A stretch of 64,000 nt of DNA from positions 124,001 through 188,000 of the forward strand of contig JAHBTN010000004.1 in NCBI GenBank assembly GCA_019638575.1, given 5' to 3'. Position 1 is the first letter of the stretch, and the number at the start of each line of letters is the position of its first letter. A model generated the notes under the pieces. That model was not told the origin of the DNA. It worked only from the letters and a program-made list of their open reading frames with translations, and searched no databases. This stretch comes from Ferruginibacter sp. Lineage in GTDB: Bacteria; Bacteroidota; Bacteroidia; Chitinophagales; Chitinophagaceae. Of this stretch, positions 1 through 9,365 are shown piece after piece. A program made the translations under genes and the position numbers.

Positions 1-1349
1 TCCTGCTCCACAACAACCGGCGCCACTTTTTTCTTTTCTTCTTTTACTTTCACCGGCTCTTTCTTTATTGGTTTTTTTTCTTTTGAACTTTCTTTTTCGC
101 CATTACCACCGTTACCATCACCTGGCAAAGTTATTTGGCCACCTCCGTCATTTACAGGTGGCGTGGTATTACCTGTTTTTGTTGGTGGGTTTATATATTC
201 GGTAGATGAGTTGCCCGATACATCAATGGGTTTATTATCTTCTTTTTGAAGACTATCGGTATTGGTTTGTGCAATGTTAGTGTTTGACCTGTTTTTAAAT
301 ATAGCTAATGAGATAATAAGAAAAAGTAACAGTAAAGCAATAGTTAGATATAATTTCTTATTATCCTTATATCCTTGCTTAAGCGATTCAACTGCTGAAG
401 TTTTTGTTGCTACAGCCTCTTCCCTTGTTTGCATAGCCGCAAAACTGTCTTCGAGCCTTGTTGCGGCAACGGTTGATTTATTTGCTGCAGCAGTTAACGA
501 TGCAATATTAATATCCCTGTATTGAGGAAATGCATTTATAAGCGCCTGCTGAAAAGACCTTGCATCTGCAAACCGGTTTTCAGGTTTCTTTTCAATTGCC
601 TTCATTACAATATCACTAAGCGCTTGTGGTATGGCCGGGTTTGCTGTTGATAATGCTACTTTGTTAGGCGCTGTTACTTTTTTATTAAGTATGGCCTGCA
701 TCATATTATAGTCAGTATCGTTTTCAAAAGGTAGTTGTCCTGTAAGCACTTCATATAAAGTAAGCCCCATGGCATAAATATCTGATGCTGCCGATGCATC
801 TTTGCCTTGAATAAGCTCAGGTGCCATATACTCGATGGTGCCGATAATCTTATTTACCTGTGTCATCTTTTGCTCACCGGCAATTTTGGCAATACCAAAA
901 TCCATAAGCTTTACCGTGCCCTCGGGGGTTAGCATCAGGTTAGCAGGTTTTATATCCCTGTGAAAAATATTTTTTTTATGGGCATGGTTAAGGCCTTCCA
1001 ACGCCTGTATAAAAACCGGCACCACAAATTGCGGCGGAAGTGTTTGGTATTTTTTTCGAAGGTCTTCCAGGTTGGTGCCTTCTACAAATTCCATCACCAT
1101 AAAATGGTTGTTTTCCTGCTCCAGGAAATTATATATAACGGCAATGTTTACATGTAAAAGTTGTGCCAGCACCCTTGCTTCTTTCTTAAACCTGTCTAAA
1201 AACTGAGGCTGCACGGTAAGTTCGGGGTGCAGCATCTTTAAAGCCACTTCCCTGCCAAGCATTGTGTCTGTTGCTTTATATACAGTACCCATACCTCCTT
1301 TTCCTAACAAGGCGGTTATTTCATAGTTAAAAATCTTTTTCCCTATCAT
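1..1349 (-). CDS. Ser/Thr protein kinase, membrane-anchored (3' end outside window)
   Basis: Partial gene: the frame opens at the ATG at 1349 and runs past base 1 without a stop, giving about 449 residues. It shows a complete Hanks-type kinase domain: glycine loop GKGGMGTVY, lysine in VALKML, catalytic HRDIKPAN, DFG followed by IAK, an APE motif, and SDIYAMG in subdomain IX. A hydrophobic segment near residues 333-352 (coded around 290-350) is a single transmembrane helix. The part beyond it is rich in Gly, Pro, Lys and Val and would lie outside the inner membrane. The start is 12 bp after the PP2C stop, so the two are probably co-transcribed. Kinase identity is certain; substrate and extracytoplasmic role are unknown. 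Confidence 0.93.
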   Translation of the reverse strand, partial: MIGKKIFNYEITALLGKGGMGTVYKATDTMLGREVALKMLHPELTVQPQFLDRFKKEARVLAQLLHVNIAVIYNFLEQENNHFMVMEFVEGTNLEDLRKKYQTLPPQFVVPVFIQALEGLNHAHKKNIFHRDIKPANLMLTPEGTVKLMDFGIAKIAGEQKMTQVNKIIGTIEYMAPELIQGKDASAASDIYAMGLTLYEVLTGQLPFENDTDYNMMQAILNKKVTAPNKVALSTANPAIPQALSDIVMKAIEKKPENRFADARSFQQALINAFPQYRDINIASLTAAANKSTVAATRLEDSFAAMQTREEAVATKTSAVESLKQGYKDNKKLYLTIALLLLFLIISLAIFKNRSNTNIAQTNTDSLQKEDNKPIDVSGNSSTEYINPPTKTGNTTPPVNDGGGQITLPGDGNGGNGEKESSKEKKPIKKEPVKVKEEKKKVAPVVVEQ

Positions 1350-1361
1350 GATACGTTTAAA

Positions 1362-2300
1362 TTAAATACCATTCGGCAGGTTTACATCTCTTGTTAATTT
1401 CATTGCCGATGTGTCATTATTATTACCGGGTAATTCAATATCCCTGGTAAGTTTTGTTTCTGTTTGCGGCGCTGTACTTATCTTTTGTGCAAGCGCCACA
1501 GTGATATTGTCTTTACCGCCTCTCCTTTTTGCCTCATCAATTAAATAATCTGCAATTTCTTGTAAAGATTTTTTTTGCATGGCTTCGGCCAGTTCGTCAT
1601 CACTTAAATAATCGTGCAATCCATCCGAGCAAAGTAACAACTTATCATTTTCATTAAAAGTTAATTCTGACTTCCCTGTATCTACCCTTAAAGTTGGTTT
1701 TGTACCCATAGCATTAATAAGCACATTCCTTTGCGGATGTACATCCGCCTCTGCGGCTGTAATATCTCCATTATTTACCAGTTGTTGTACATAGGTATGA
1801 TCTTCGGTAATTTGTTTTATTTGATTATCTTTTAAAAAATAGGCCCTTGTGTCGCCTGCATGTGCAAAATAAACTTGCGACCCTGTTACCACCAACACTG
1901 TGCAGGTAGTGCCCATTCCTTTAAAGCTGGCATCTGTTTGCGACATACTGAATATTCTTTTATTAGCTGTAACAAACGAATTGGCCAATGCTTTTTCTAT
2001 ATCAGTGTCGCTATTTTTTTTAAAATACTCTTCGCTGATGGTTTCCATTGCAATTTTACTGGCAACCTCTCCGGCATTATGCCCGCCCATGCCATCGGCC
2101 ACCAGTAACATACAGCCTTTTGATGAGTTAACACCTTCGTCGGCAATTTTTACAAAAGTGCCTGAGTCTTCATTATTTTTTCGCACATTACCCACATCAG
2201 TTTTTACCACAACTTTTAAAACACAGTTATCCTGTGTTACAGGTAACGGTTCTGCAGGTTGCTGTTCAGTTGCTTTTTTCTTTTTTTTCCACCAGAACAT
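1362..2300 (-). CDS. PP2C-family Ser/Thr protein phosphatase
   Basis: 312 residues, a soluble PPM/PP2C phosphatase expected to reverse the action of the flanking kinases. Visible motifs: NNED near residue 43, VADGMGGHNAGEVAS at 67-81 (metal-binding Asp), GDTRAYF near 153, the late CSDGLHDYL motif and GGKDNITVAL near 262, all in the family order. The N-terminus is a Lys-rich stretch and the C-terminal ~45 residues contain two similar LTRD-type segments outside the fold, which could be phosphorylation targets (inference). It lies 4 bp downstream of the PEGA kinase and 12 bp upstream of the second kinase, so translation is probably coupled. Confidence 0.93.
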   Translation of the reverse strand: MFWWKKKKKATEQQPAEPLPVTQDNCVLKVVVKTDVGNVRKNNEDSGTFVKIADEGVNSSKGCMLLVADGMGGHNAGEVASKIAMETISEEYFKKNSDTDIEKALANSFVTANKRIFSMSQTDASFKGMGTTCTVLVVTGSQVYFAHAGDTRAYFLKDNQIKQITEDHTYVQQLVNNGDITAAEADVHPQRNVLINAMGTKPTLRVDTGKSELTFNENDKLLLCSDGLHDYLSDDELAEAMQKKSLQEIADYLIDEAKRRGGKDNITVALAQKISTAPQTETKLTRDIELPGNNNDTSAMKLTRDVNLPNGI

Positions 2301-2304
2301 TTCT

Positions 2305-3513
2305 TTAATTTTTTATTTTATCAAGATTGTAATCGTAAGAATTTCGCCTGGGCGATATTTCAACTTCTATTTTCTTTTCTTCATAACCATCTGCCTTAAT
2401 AGTAAACTTAAACTTATCGCCTTCTTTACCTTTGATGGTATAAGGCAAGGTGAGTACTTTATTATCTGGTGTAATAAGCACAGCATTGGTGATACCGGGT
2501 ACATTAATGCTAACTTTATCCTGATTAATGCCTGATGTGGTTGTTTCAGTTTGTGTTTCGGTTTGTGGTTTATTAATGGGTATATCGGGAGTTTTTTCTT
2601 TCAAAAATATAATTAGCAATAACACAACAATTGCCGATGCAATAATAGCCATGTTTTTATTTGATGGCAGCTTAAATGGCAACTTGTTTAATTTTGTTTC
2701 GCCTCCGTTAAAACGATTATCATTAAGGATTTTTTCAATTTCTGCTGCCGAAATACGGCTTGCTGGATTTACTTTTAATCCACGCTCAATTATTGTTGCC
2801 ATCTTATTTGAAATAACAGGCACCAGCAATTGGGGATTGGTAAAACTTCCTTTAACAATTTTTGCTCTCATCACCACAGGGTTGGTTGCATCAAAAGGCA
2901 TAAACCCTGTTAGCAATTCGTATAGCATTACTGATAAACTCCAGATATCCGATTTTAATTCTTCTTTTTGTTCAAACTGCTCGGGAGCCAGGTATTCTAT
3001 AGTGCCAACCACAAAGCCAAGCTGTGTAAGCTTAGGCGAATATTTATGTTTTGCAATACCAAAATCAAGCATTTTTACTGTGCCATCTGCAGTAATTTTA
3101 AAATTTTGTGGTTTAATATCACGATGAATGATTTCTTTTTTATGCAAATAGGCAAGCGCCGAAACAATTTGGCGGAGAATATTTTCAGTTTCGCTGTTTG
3201 AAAGTTTTCCTTTTCGGTACAGTATATCGCTTAAGGTTTCTCCTTCTACATATTCCATCACTATGCATAGCTTGTTGTTGCATTTTGCATACTCGTACAA
3301 CATAGTAATGTTAGGATGATTTATAGAAGACTGGATGTAGGCTTCATTCTTAAATCTTTCGGCAAAAGATTCTTCATGCAAAATTTTTACGGCAGCCGTT
3401 CTGTTCAATGAAGCGTTATAGGCTTTATACACATTGCCCATACCGCCCGACCCTATTTTTTTGGTCAGGCGGTATCCGGCAACTTCTGTAATCTCCTCAT
3501 TAGCATATCCCAT
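2305..3513 (-). CDS. Ser/Thr protein kinase with C-terminal PEGA domain
   Basis: 402 residues. Kinase domain 12-270: glycine loop GSGGMGNVY at 21-29, Lys43 in AVKIL, HRD at 130-132, DFG at 150-152, APE at 176-178. A transmembrane helix follows at about 288-304, then a PEGA-type beta domain at about 333-395 (TIKGKEGDKFKFTIKADGYE). PEGA domains are usually extracytoplasmic and may bind cell-wall material, so the kinase could sense the envelope (inference from family). All catalytic residues are present. It sits between the FHA-protease gene (44 bp upstream) and the phosphatase gene (4 bp downstream), which suggests one signalling operon. Confidence 0.94.
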   Translation of the reverse strand: MGYANEEITEVAGYRLTKKIGSGGMGNVYKAYNASLNRTAAVKILHEESFAERFKNEAYIQSSINHPNITMLYEYAKCNNKLCIVMEYVEGETLSDILYRKGKLSNSETENILRQIVSALAYLHKKEIIHRDIKPQNFKITADGTVKMLDFGIAKHKYSPKLTQLGFVVGTIEYLAPEQFEQKEELKSDIWSLSVMLYELLTGFMPFDATNPVVMRAKIVKGSFTNPQLLVPVISNKMATIIERGLKVNPASRISAAEIEKILNDNRFNGGETKLNKLPFKLPSNKNMAIIASAIVVLLLIIFLKEKTPDIPINKPQTETQTETTTSGINQDKVSINVPGITNAVLITPDNKVLTLPYTIKGKEGDKFKFTIKADGYEEKKIEVEISPRRNSYDYNLDKIKN

Positions 3514-3557
3514 TTATTAAACCCTTTTTATCAAAATTAAAATCAGAATAACCCTAA

Positions 3558-5213
3558 TTATTTACTAGGCAACTTTTTTAAACCCATCAGTTCAAGTCCG
3601 TATTTAATGGGCACTGCAAAAGATATGTTTGCCCCCCCGCCAGATGCTCCTGCATAATAAATACCCACTACATTTCCCTCATCATCAAACATGGGTCCGC
3701 CGCTGTTGCCAGCGCCGGTGGCATTAATAGTTAACTGGTACGAATCGCCAAATCCGCTGTATCTACTGTTTTTTTCGGATGATCCCGGTATTATCCTGCC
3801 TATATTACCTGTAGTAACGGTGGGGGTTGGCATGGTGGTTTCTTGTGGTTTGGGATTAAACGGATCGTTTGATTTGCGAACTACATATTCCTGAGGCGCC
3901 ACACCCGGGTAACCCATCACAGTAACTGTCTGACCGGGTTTTATATCATCATAGCGGTCTTTCATAGTTACTTTTGATAATGATTCGGGAATATCTATTT
4001 TTAGCATCGCCACATCATGTTCATCGCTTGGAGTAACAGAAACGGCTGGCCTACGTAGAACTGTATTTGCAAACACTACATTCATATAAGTGTTCCTTCC
4101 TTTTACAGCGCCTTGTCCTGCAGGACGTCCCCCAATCATAGTTGCATTAGCGGGTACATAATCGGCTACCATTTGCGGCATAATAGAAACATCTGGAACT
4201 TTTTTACCATTCCTTATCAATACTCCCGGAAATGCATATGGTTGAAAATCATACCTCGTATTCCAACATGCCCCAACATGACGGTTGGTAAGTATGAAGC
4301 CATCTTCAGATACAACAAAACCAGATCCACTTGCACCTGCTATACCAATTGGTACACCCGCTTGTACATTACGTTTTATATCTAAATAAGGCTCTACGCC
4401 TTTTCCATCTGCGGTTTCAGTGTAACAAGCCTTGTAAACGGGATTTCCATCTGGTCCCTTTTCTACTAAATATACATGCCATAATTCATCGCTTGTGTTG
4501 GCATCAAATATCTGCCAACCAAATTCAATTTGCACTACCCTGTCTTCGTTTTCTTTCGAAATCATTTCAGGAGACTTCTTATCCTTATTTGTAGAGTCCT
4601 GAACATTTACAATAGTAGTATTTCCTTTAAATATTTTATCTTTAAAAGCATACACCAATGCACCAATCGCTACCAATATACCAATCAGCACAATTGCCAT
4701 CTTGTTTGATGATTTTTTTCTTTCTGCAACCAGCATACGTTCTACTGTTTGCTTGCCAAGGCCCACTTTGGCAACTTCGGCCGGCGCTATAGGTTCTAAT
4801 GCAGATTCTGTAGTGGCTTTTATAGAGGTAGGTATTTCTACCATTCTTGTAGCTGCCATTAAATCTTGTGGCCTTGGATTAATATCAAAAGTAAATACAG
4901 GCCCGTTCATTCCTAATTGAACTTCGTCGCCTACTTGTAATGGCACAGAGCCTTTTACCCGGTTCTTATTTACAAATATGCCATTGCGGCTGTTGTTGTC
5001 CCTTATTTCAAATTTTGGTGGGTCGTCACTTAATTTTACAATTTTACCATGCTCCCTGCTAACAATCACTTCATTGTCGGGATCATATGCAATATCGCTT
5101 CCTGTTGCCCGGCCTATAGTAAGATCCGGTTTTCCGAAATCAAATTCTTCAACCTGGTTAGCTTTTGTACCGGATATATGCCTGATGACATACCTTTCAA
5201 TAGTTGTACTCAT
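3558..5213 (-). CDS. FHA domain - transmembrane - trypsin-like serine protease
   Basis: 551 residues. An N-terminal FHA domain (about 8-112) has the phosphothreonine-binding signatures GR at 34-35, SREHG at 52-56 and NSRNG at 74-78. A linker leads to a transmembrane helix at 171-190. The remainder is a trypsin/HtrA-like protease with catalytic triad His312 (TNRHVGACW), Asp400 (EHDVAMLKID) and Ser504 (GNSGGP). The H-to-D spacing is unusually long, with a probable insertion at about 320-395. Expected topology is cytoplasmic FHA and periplasmic protease. No PDZ domain is seen. It is the first gene of a kinase/phosphatase operon, so a phosphorylated partner in the cytoplasm probably recruits or controls the protease. 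Domain calls are firm; the regulatory model is inference. Confidence 0.92.
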   Translation of the reverse strand: MSTTIERYVIRHISGTKANQVEEFDFGKPDLTIGRATGSDIAYDPDNEVIVSREHGKIVKLSDDPPKFEIRDNNSRNGIFVNKNRVKGSVPLQVGDEVQLGMNGPVFTFDINPRPQDLMAATRMVEIPTSIKATTESALEPIAPAEVAKVGLGKQTVERMLVAERKKSSNKMAIVLIGILVAIGALVYAFKDKIFKGNTTIVNVQDSTNKDKKSPEMISKENEDRVVQIEFGWQIFDANTSDELWHVYLVEKGPDGNPVYKACYTETADGKGVEPYLDIKRNVQAGVPIGIAGASGSGFVVSEDGFILTNRHVGACWNTRYDFQPYAFPGVLIRNGKKVPDVSIMPQMVADYVPANATMIGGRPAGQGAVKGRNTYMNVVFANTVLRRPAVSVTPSDEHDVAMLKIDIPESLSKVTMKDRYDDIKPGQTVTVMGYPGVAPQEYVVRKSNDPFNPKPQETTMPTPTVTTGNIGRIIPGSSEKNSRYSGFGDSYQLTINATGAGNSGGPMFDDEGNVVGIYYAGASGGGANISFAVPIKYGLELMGLKKLPSK

Positions 5214-5800
5214 GTTGTTTTGGTTTTATTAATTAATGATAATATTGCTGCTGTTTAAACAGGTATGGAAAAATGATTAAAGGTTTTATTGAAAAGGATA
5301 ATTTGGAAGAGTACACCCAAACAAAAAACAAATTAGGAATAAATCTGTATGGCAACAGGTTTTGATATGTTTATACTGCACTCGTTTTGGACTTTAAATA
5401 TAACTCTTTTTTTAAAAAACCCTATGATTTACAGCCATTATTTATAAGGTTGATAACCGGTATTAATTAAGGTTAATATAAACAGGAACCTTTTCTGTTC
5501 CGGTTAGGTACAGATTGAACTTTATATCAGGAGAAAAAGATGATGGCTATCAGTATAACTATTATAAAGAAGATATCTTTTTTTCCATGTGCTTGCATTT
5601 ATGGGCTTATCTGTTTGATATTTCAACTATTAAATGCCAAACTTAATGATTGCATAAGCTTTAATCCCTCCCCAAAAACAATGATTTTTATTGTCTTCAT
5701 CTATTCTTTTAAATAAACTTTTGAATAAATTATTTTATTAATGAACCCTCCTGCATACAAGCAGGCAAAACAACAATTGTTTTCCCACTAACAGGATTTA
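5214..5800. other. Gene-free interval between two minus-strand genes
   Basis: 587 bp with no supportable gene on either strand and no recognisable RNA. It is AT-rich. The only structure noted is a short inverted repeat CCTGC-N6-GCAGG at 5750-5765, about 35 bp past the end of the GloVer-repeat gene. It could be a weak terminator for that gene but lacks a clear T-tract. The promoter of the FHA-protease operon should lie just above 5213, but no convincing TAnnTTTG element was found on the minus strand. Confidence 0.5.
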
Positions 5801-8800
5801 TCATTGTTTAATTAGTTTAAGACTTACTTGCCCATTTTGGTTTATGAGTTTAATCATATACTGCCCGCTGCTAAGTTTAGATATATCCAGTTGTTCATCA
5901 TTATTCATAATATCCCTGTTCATCATCAACCTTCCGGTTAAATCAAAAACCTGCACCTGCTGGTACGCTTTTATTCCGCTGATGGTTATGAAATTGCTTG
6001 CCGGGTTTGGTTTTATACTAATTACAACCGGCATGTTGAAATTTACTTTTGCAATATTGCTAAATGAAAAATGCCCGTCCATATCATTCAACTTTAAACG
6101 GTAAAAGTTTGTGCCTGCAAAAGGATTTACATCATACATCTCATAATTTTTTGAGCCTGCGGCAGAGGTTGCATCAATATTTCCCAAAGCCATCCAATTT
6201 GTGTTGTTAAAAGATTTTTGCACTTCGTAACCTTTAAATGCTATTTCATTCTCCACTTTCCAATCTAATTTCACTTTGCCGCCTTCTTTTGTTGCAGTAA
6301 AATCAAGCAGGGTTACCGGCACCACGCTAAATGTTTTTTTACCCATAAAAAAACTATTATAGTATGGCGAAACATTATTAAGATTAACCGATGCTTTTAA
6401 CACATATCCATATTCATAATTTTCGTTGGTAGTTGTTTGCCGTTGTGGTGTGGTTGTTAGAACCGATGGGCAGTTATCAATGTTTTGTAAAATAGCAATA
6501 TCGTTAATGTTGTTAATGCCCGAGGGGTCGCCATTAGAGTTCAATGCATTTTTTAATGCAAGAAACTCGTTTGATTTAATATACAGCCTTACATCAATGG
6601 CAGAAGATGGCTGGTTTTGTACCGAGATGGAAAAATTCCTATCAAGATACAACTGCTTCATATAAGCATATTCACGAACTGGGCCGCTGTTTATATACAC
6701 TGAAAAATTTACATTGCCCAATGTATTTCCATTGGCATCAATTTCCGCTACTACATCCCCATTGCTGTTTAATATGGGAACCCATTTATTATTATTAGTG
6801 CCATCAATAACCACGGTGGGATAATTTTCGCAACTATTTGGTGTACCATTGGCAATAAATGCAGGCACTACCGTAAGTGCATTATGAGAGCCTGGAATAT
6901 TGTAACTGCTTGCAGGAGTATATGTGGATCGCTGTGTTAAGGTATTAGTGGCGGGGTCAAACTGAGCCACTATTACATCGGAAAAATAACGGGTAATAGT
7001 ATAAAACTTATTTCCATTTAGCGTTAAAATTCCGGTAGGGGAATAGCCGCCATTGCCGGAAACGGTGCTGTAATTATGCACAACCGTATAATTATTGGTG
7101 GCAGGATCAAATTGAAATATAACGCCATAGCTGCTAGTGCCGCCACTTGCAGTATTGCCATACAATCTATTATTATACTCCGTCATTACGTTTTGAATGG
7201 CTACCCCATTTAAGCCATTGCTGGGCAAACTATAAACGGTGCTGGCTGTGTTAGTAGCAGGATCATACATTATAATACCTCCAAAGTTACCAGTACCGCC
7301 GCTTGAAGTGGCGCCATACAGTTTATTGTTGTAAACAGTAAAGCCGCCGCTTGGTGTATTACTGCCTGCAGTTTGCACATCATATAATTTAGTAAGCGTA
7401 CTTGTGGCTGGGTCGTATCGGTATATAATACCATTGTTTCCTGTACCTCCGGCATTCGTCATTCCATAAAAATTTCCATTATAAAAAGTGGGTTCGCCAA
7501 TTACATTAAATCCACCTATAGTATAAAAATCTTTTTTTGAATAAGCGTTTGTTGCCGGATCAAATTCATAAAACACTCCATAGTTATTTAAACCACCACC
7601 ATTGGTAGTACCGTATAATTTTCCATTGTAGGCAATGGGTGATGAAACGGAATGGTTGCCAACGCCAGAACTGGTGTTATAATCAAAATTAAATTTTCGG
7701 GAATAGATGTTAGTTGATGGATCGTATTCCCAAATACATCCTCCATCGGGTTGCGGTGCAGTATAACAGGTGCCATAAATTTTTCCATTCAGCAACGTAG
7801 GCCTTCCATAAGGAATGCGCCCTGTTTCTGCGGTATTAAAGTTTAGTTTTTTTGTAAATGTATTAGCAGCATAATCATATTCAAACAGCGTACCCTGATC
7901 ATTAAACCCTCCATTGTATGTAGTGGAGTAGAATTTAGAATTTATAAAAGCAAATGACGCACCAGGGTTGATGGGATTATCATAATTACTAACACCAAAA
8001 TCATATTTTTTTACAACCGTATTTGGGCTGGCAGGATCCCATTCATAAATTGTTCCCTTGTTATTGGCGCCTCCGGTAGTACACATACCTAAAAATTTTG
8101 AGCCGTTCATCACCAGTTTTCCAATGGGGTTGCCGCCGGTTGTTGAATAATTAAAATCAACCAGTTTAGTAAACACATTGGTAGCGGGGTCAAGTTCAAA
8201 CAAAGTGCCATACGAGCCTGAGCCATTGTAATAAAGTGTGCCATACAATTTATTATTGTACACCATCATTTCATTACTGTTTCCGTTGGTACCACTTGCT
8301 GCATCAAAAACTTTTACAATTGTGGTATTTGATCCGTTGGGCAATGTTGGATCAATCATGTACAGTGCACCGCCGCCATTAGCAGCGCCTTGCCAGCTTG
8401 TGCAATATAATTTATTGTTGTAGGGTGTTACATTGCCAAAAAAGTTCCAGCCATTGCCTGCGCCGGGTCCGGTTAAATCAAACAGGTCGGTAAGTACATT
8501 GGTGGCGGGATCCCATTCAAAAACCACCCCAAAGCCATTGGCGCCACCACTAACCGATGTGCCATACATTTTATTGTTCATTAATCGCAATGCTGTTTGT
8601 ACATTATTGCCGGTAGCTAAAGCCAAATCGTATTTTTTGGTAACTATATTGGTAGCAGGATCCCATTCATAGATTGTGCCATTTCCTGAAGCTCCACAAC
8701 TGGATGTAACTCCATAAAATTTTGAATTGTATAGCAAAAGGCCTGCTCTTGGATTACAGCCATACTGCGTAGAGTTGGTGCCAAAATCAAATTTTTTGTT

Positions 8801-9115
8801 GTAAATGTTAGTAGAAGGATCATATTCAAATATGGCACCCAAATTACCAACACCTCCAGCTACCGTAGTGCCGTATAACTTACCATTGTAAGCAGCCATC
8901 TCCACATTTTGAGGGTTGGCACCCGACACTGCTACCGGAAAAGAATATTGCAACTGAAAATTTTGGCCACTGCTGTCGGTACTAAACAAATACCCGTTAG
9001 ACGAATTATCGCTTTGCGGATAACCGGCCACCAGGCCAAACATACGGGATACGCCTTGTGCATTTGTTGCAACCGCAGCCAGCACCAAACAGATAATCAT
9101 GTAAAACTTTTTCAT
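5801..9115 (-). CDS. Secreted GloVer tandem-repeat protein with type IX sorting domain
   Basis: 1104 residues from the ATG at 9115, chosen because it begins a clean signal peptide (MKKFYMIICLVLAAVATNAQ) whereas the reading frame upstream is not signal-like. About 13 tandem units of roughly 50 residues follow (to about residue 740), each centred on YNNKLYGTTxxGG followed by GTIFEYDPATN. This resembles the Gloeo_Verruco choice-of-anchor repeat family, which probably folds as a beta-propeller-like structure. The C-terminal ~80 residues (IKPNPASNFITISG ... GQYMIKL) are a type IX secretion type A sorting domain, so the protein is exported and attached to or released from the cell surface. Ligand unknown. 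Confidence 0.88.
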   Translation of the reverse strand: MKKFYMIICLVLAAVATNAQGVSRMFGLVAGYPQSDNSSNGYLFSTDSSGQNFQLQYSFPVAVSGANPQNVEMAAYNGKLYGTTVAGGVGNLGAIFEYDPSTNIYNKKFDFGTNSTQYGCNPRAGLLLYNSKFYGVTSSCGASGNGTIYEWDPATNIVTKKYDLALATGNNVQTALRLMNNKMYGTSVSGGANGFGVVFEWDPATNVLTDLFDLTGPGAGNGWNFFGNVTPYNNKLYCTSWQGAANGGGALYMIDPTLPNGSNTTIVKVFDAASGTNGNSNEMMVYNNKLYGTLYYNGSGSYGTLFELDPATNVFTKLVDFNYSTTGGNPIGKLVMNGSKFLGMCTTGGANNKGTIYEWDPASPNTVVKKYDFGVSNYDNPINPGASFAFINSKFYSTTYNGGFNDQGTLFEYDYAANTFTKKLNFNTAETGRIPYGRPTLLNGKIYGTCYTAPQPDGGCIWEYDPSTNIYSRKFNFDYNTSSGVGNHSVSSPIAYNGKLYGTTNGGGLNNYGVFYEFDPATNAYSKKDFYTIGGFNVIGEPTFYNGNFYGMTNAGGTGNNGIIYRYDPATSTLTKLYDVQTAGSNTPSGGFTVYNNKLYGATSSGGTGNFGGIIMYDPATNTASTVYSLPSNGLNGVAIQNVMTEYNNRLYGNTASGGTSSYGVIFQFDPATNNYTVVHNYSTVSGNGGYSPTGILTLNGNKFYTITRYFSDVIVAQFDPATNTLTQRSTYTPASSYNIPGSHNALTVVPAFIANGTPNSCENYPTVVIDGTNNNKWVPILNSNGDVVAEIDANGNTLGNVNFSVYINSGPVREYAYMKQLYLDRNFSISVQNQPSSAIDVRLYIKSNEFLALKNALNSNGDPSGINNINDIAILQNIDNCPSVLTTTPQRQTTTNENYEYGYVLKASVNLNNVSPYYNSFFMGKKTFSVVPVTLLDFTATKEGGKVKLDWKVENEIAFKGYEVQKSFNNTNWMALGNIDATSAAGSKNYEMYDVNPFAGTNFYRLKLNDMDGHFSFSNIAKVNFNMPVVISIKPNPASNFITISGIKAYQQVQVFDLTGRLMMNRDIMNNDEQLDISKLSSGQYMIKLINQNGQVSLKLIKQ

Positions 9116-9230
9116 TGTTGTAGTATTTAAATTTTTTAAATAGTATTGGCTATTACAGCAGTACCGGTTTTTGGTAATGCAAAGCATATTGAAACAGGCA
9201 ATACAAAAATGACAAAGCATGCCTGCGTAT

Positions 9231-9311
9231 GCAATACTTAATTTGTAGTAGGAATTATAAGTAATGGTTGTTTTAAAACTGTTCGCCAGTTAGCATACTC
9301 AATTTGTAGTA
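9231..9311. repeat. Two direct repeats of a TACT...AGTA dyad upstream of the histidine kinase
   Basis: Copy A at 9231-9250 reads gcaatacttaatttgtagta and copy B at 9293-9311 reads gcatactcaatttgtagta. They share the 16-bp core TACTYAATTTGTAGTA and are about 61 bp apart, roughly six helical turns. Each core has outer inverted half-sites TACT and AGTA. They lie in the 250-bp divergent region between the GloVer-repeat gene and the kinase gene, a natural place for the cognate NarL-type regulator to bind. The repeat is directly visible; the function is inference. Confidence 0.5.
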
Positions 9312-9365
9312 CCTGCTTGTTTGGTATTCATTAATTGAATATTTTTAGTAAAAACTATACTGCAG

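Noticed and set aside
1900-2535. Long open frame on the plus strand opposite the phosphatase gene
   Set aside because: It is a shadow of the PP2C coding region: no ribosome binding site, odd composition (Phe/Ser-rich) and no domain; the minus-strand gene has all family motifs.
5750-5765. Short inverted repeat after the GloVer-repeat gene as a terminator
   Set aside because: The 5-bp stem has no T-tract on the relevant strand; mentioned only in the gap description.
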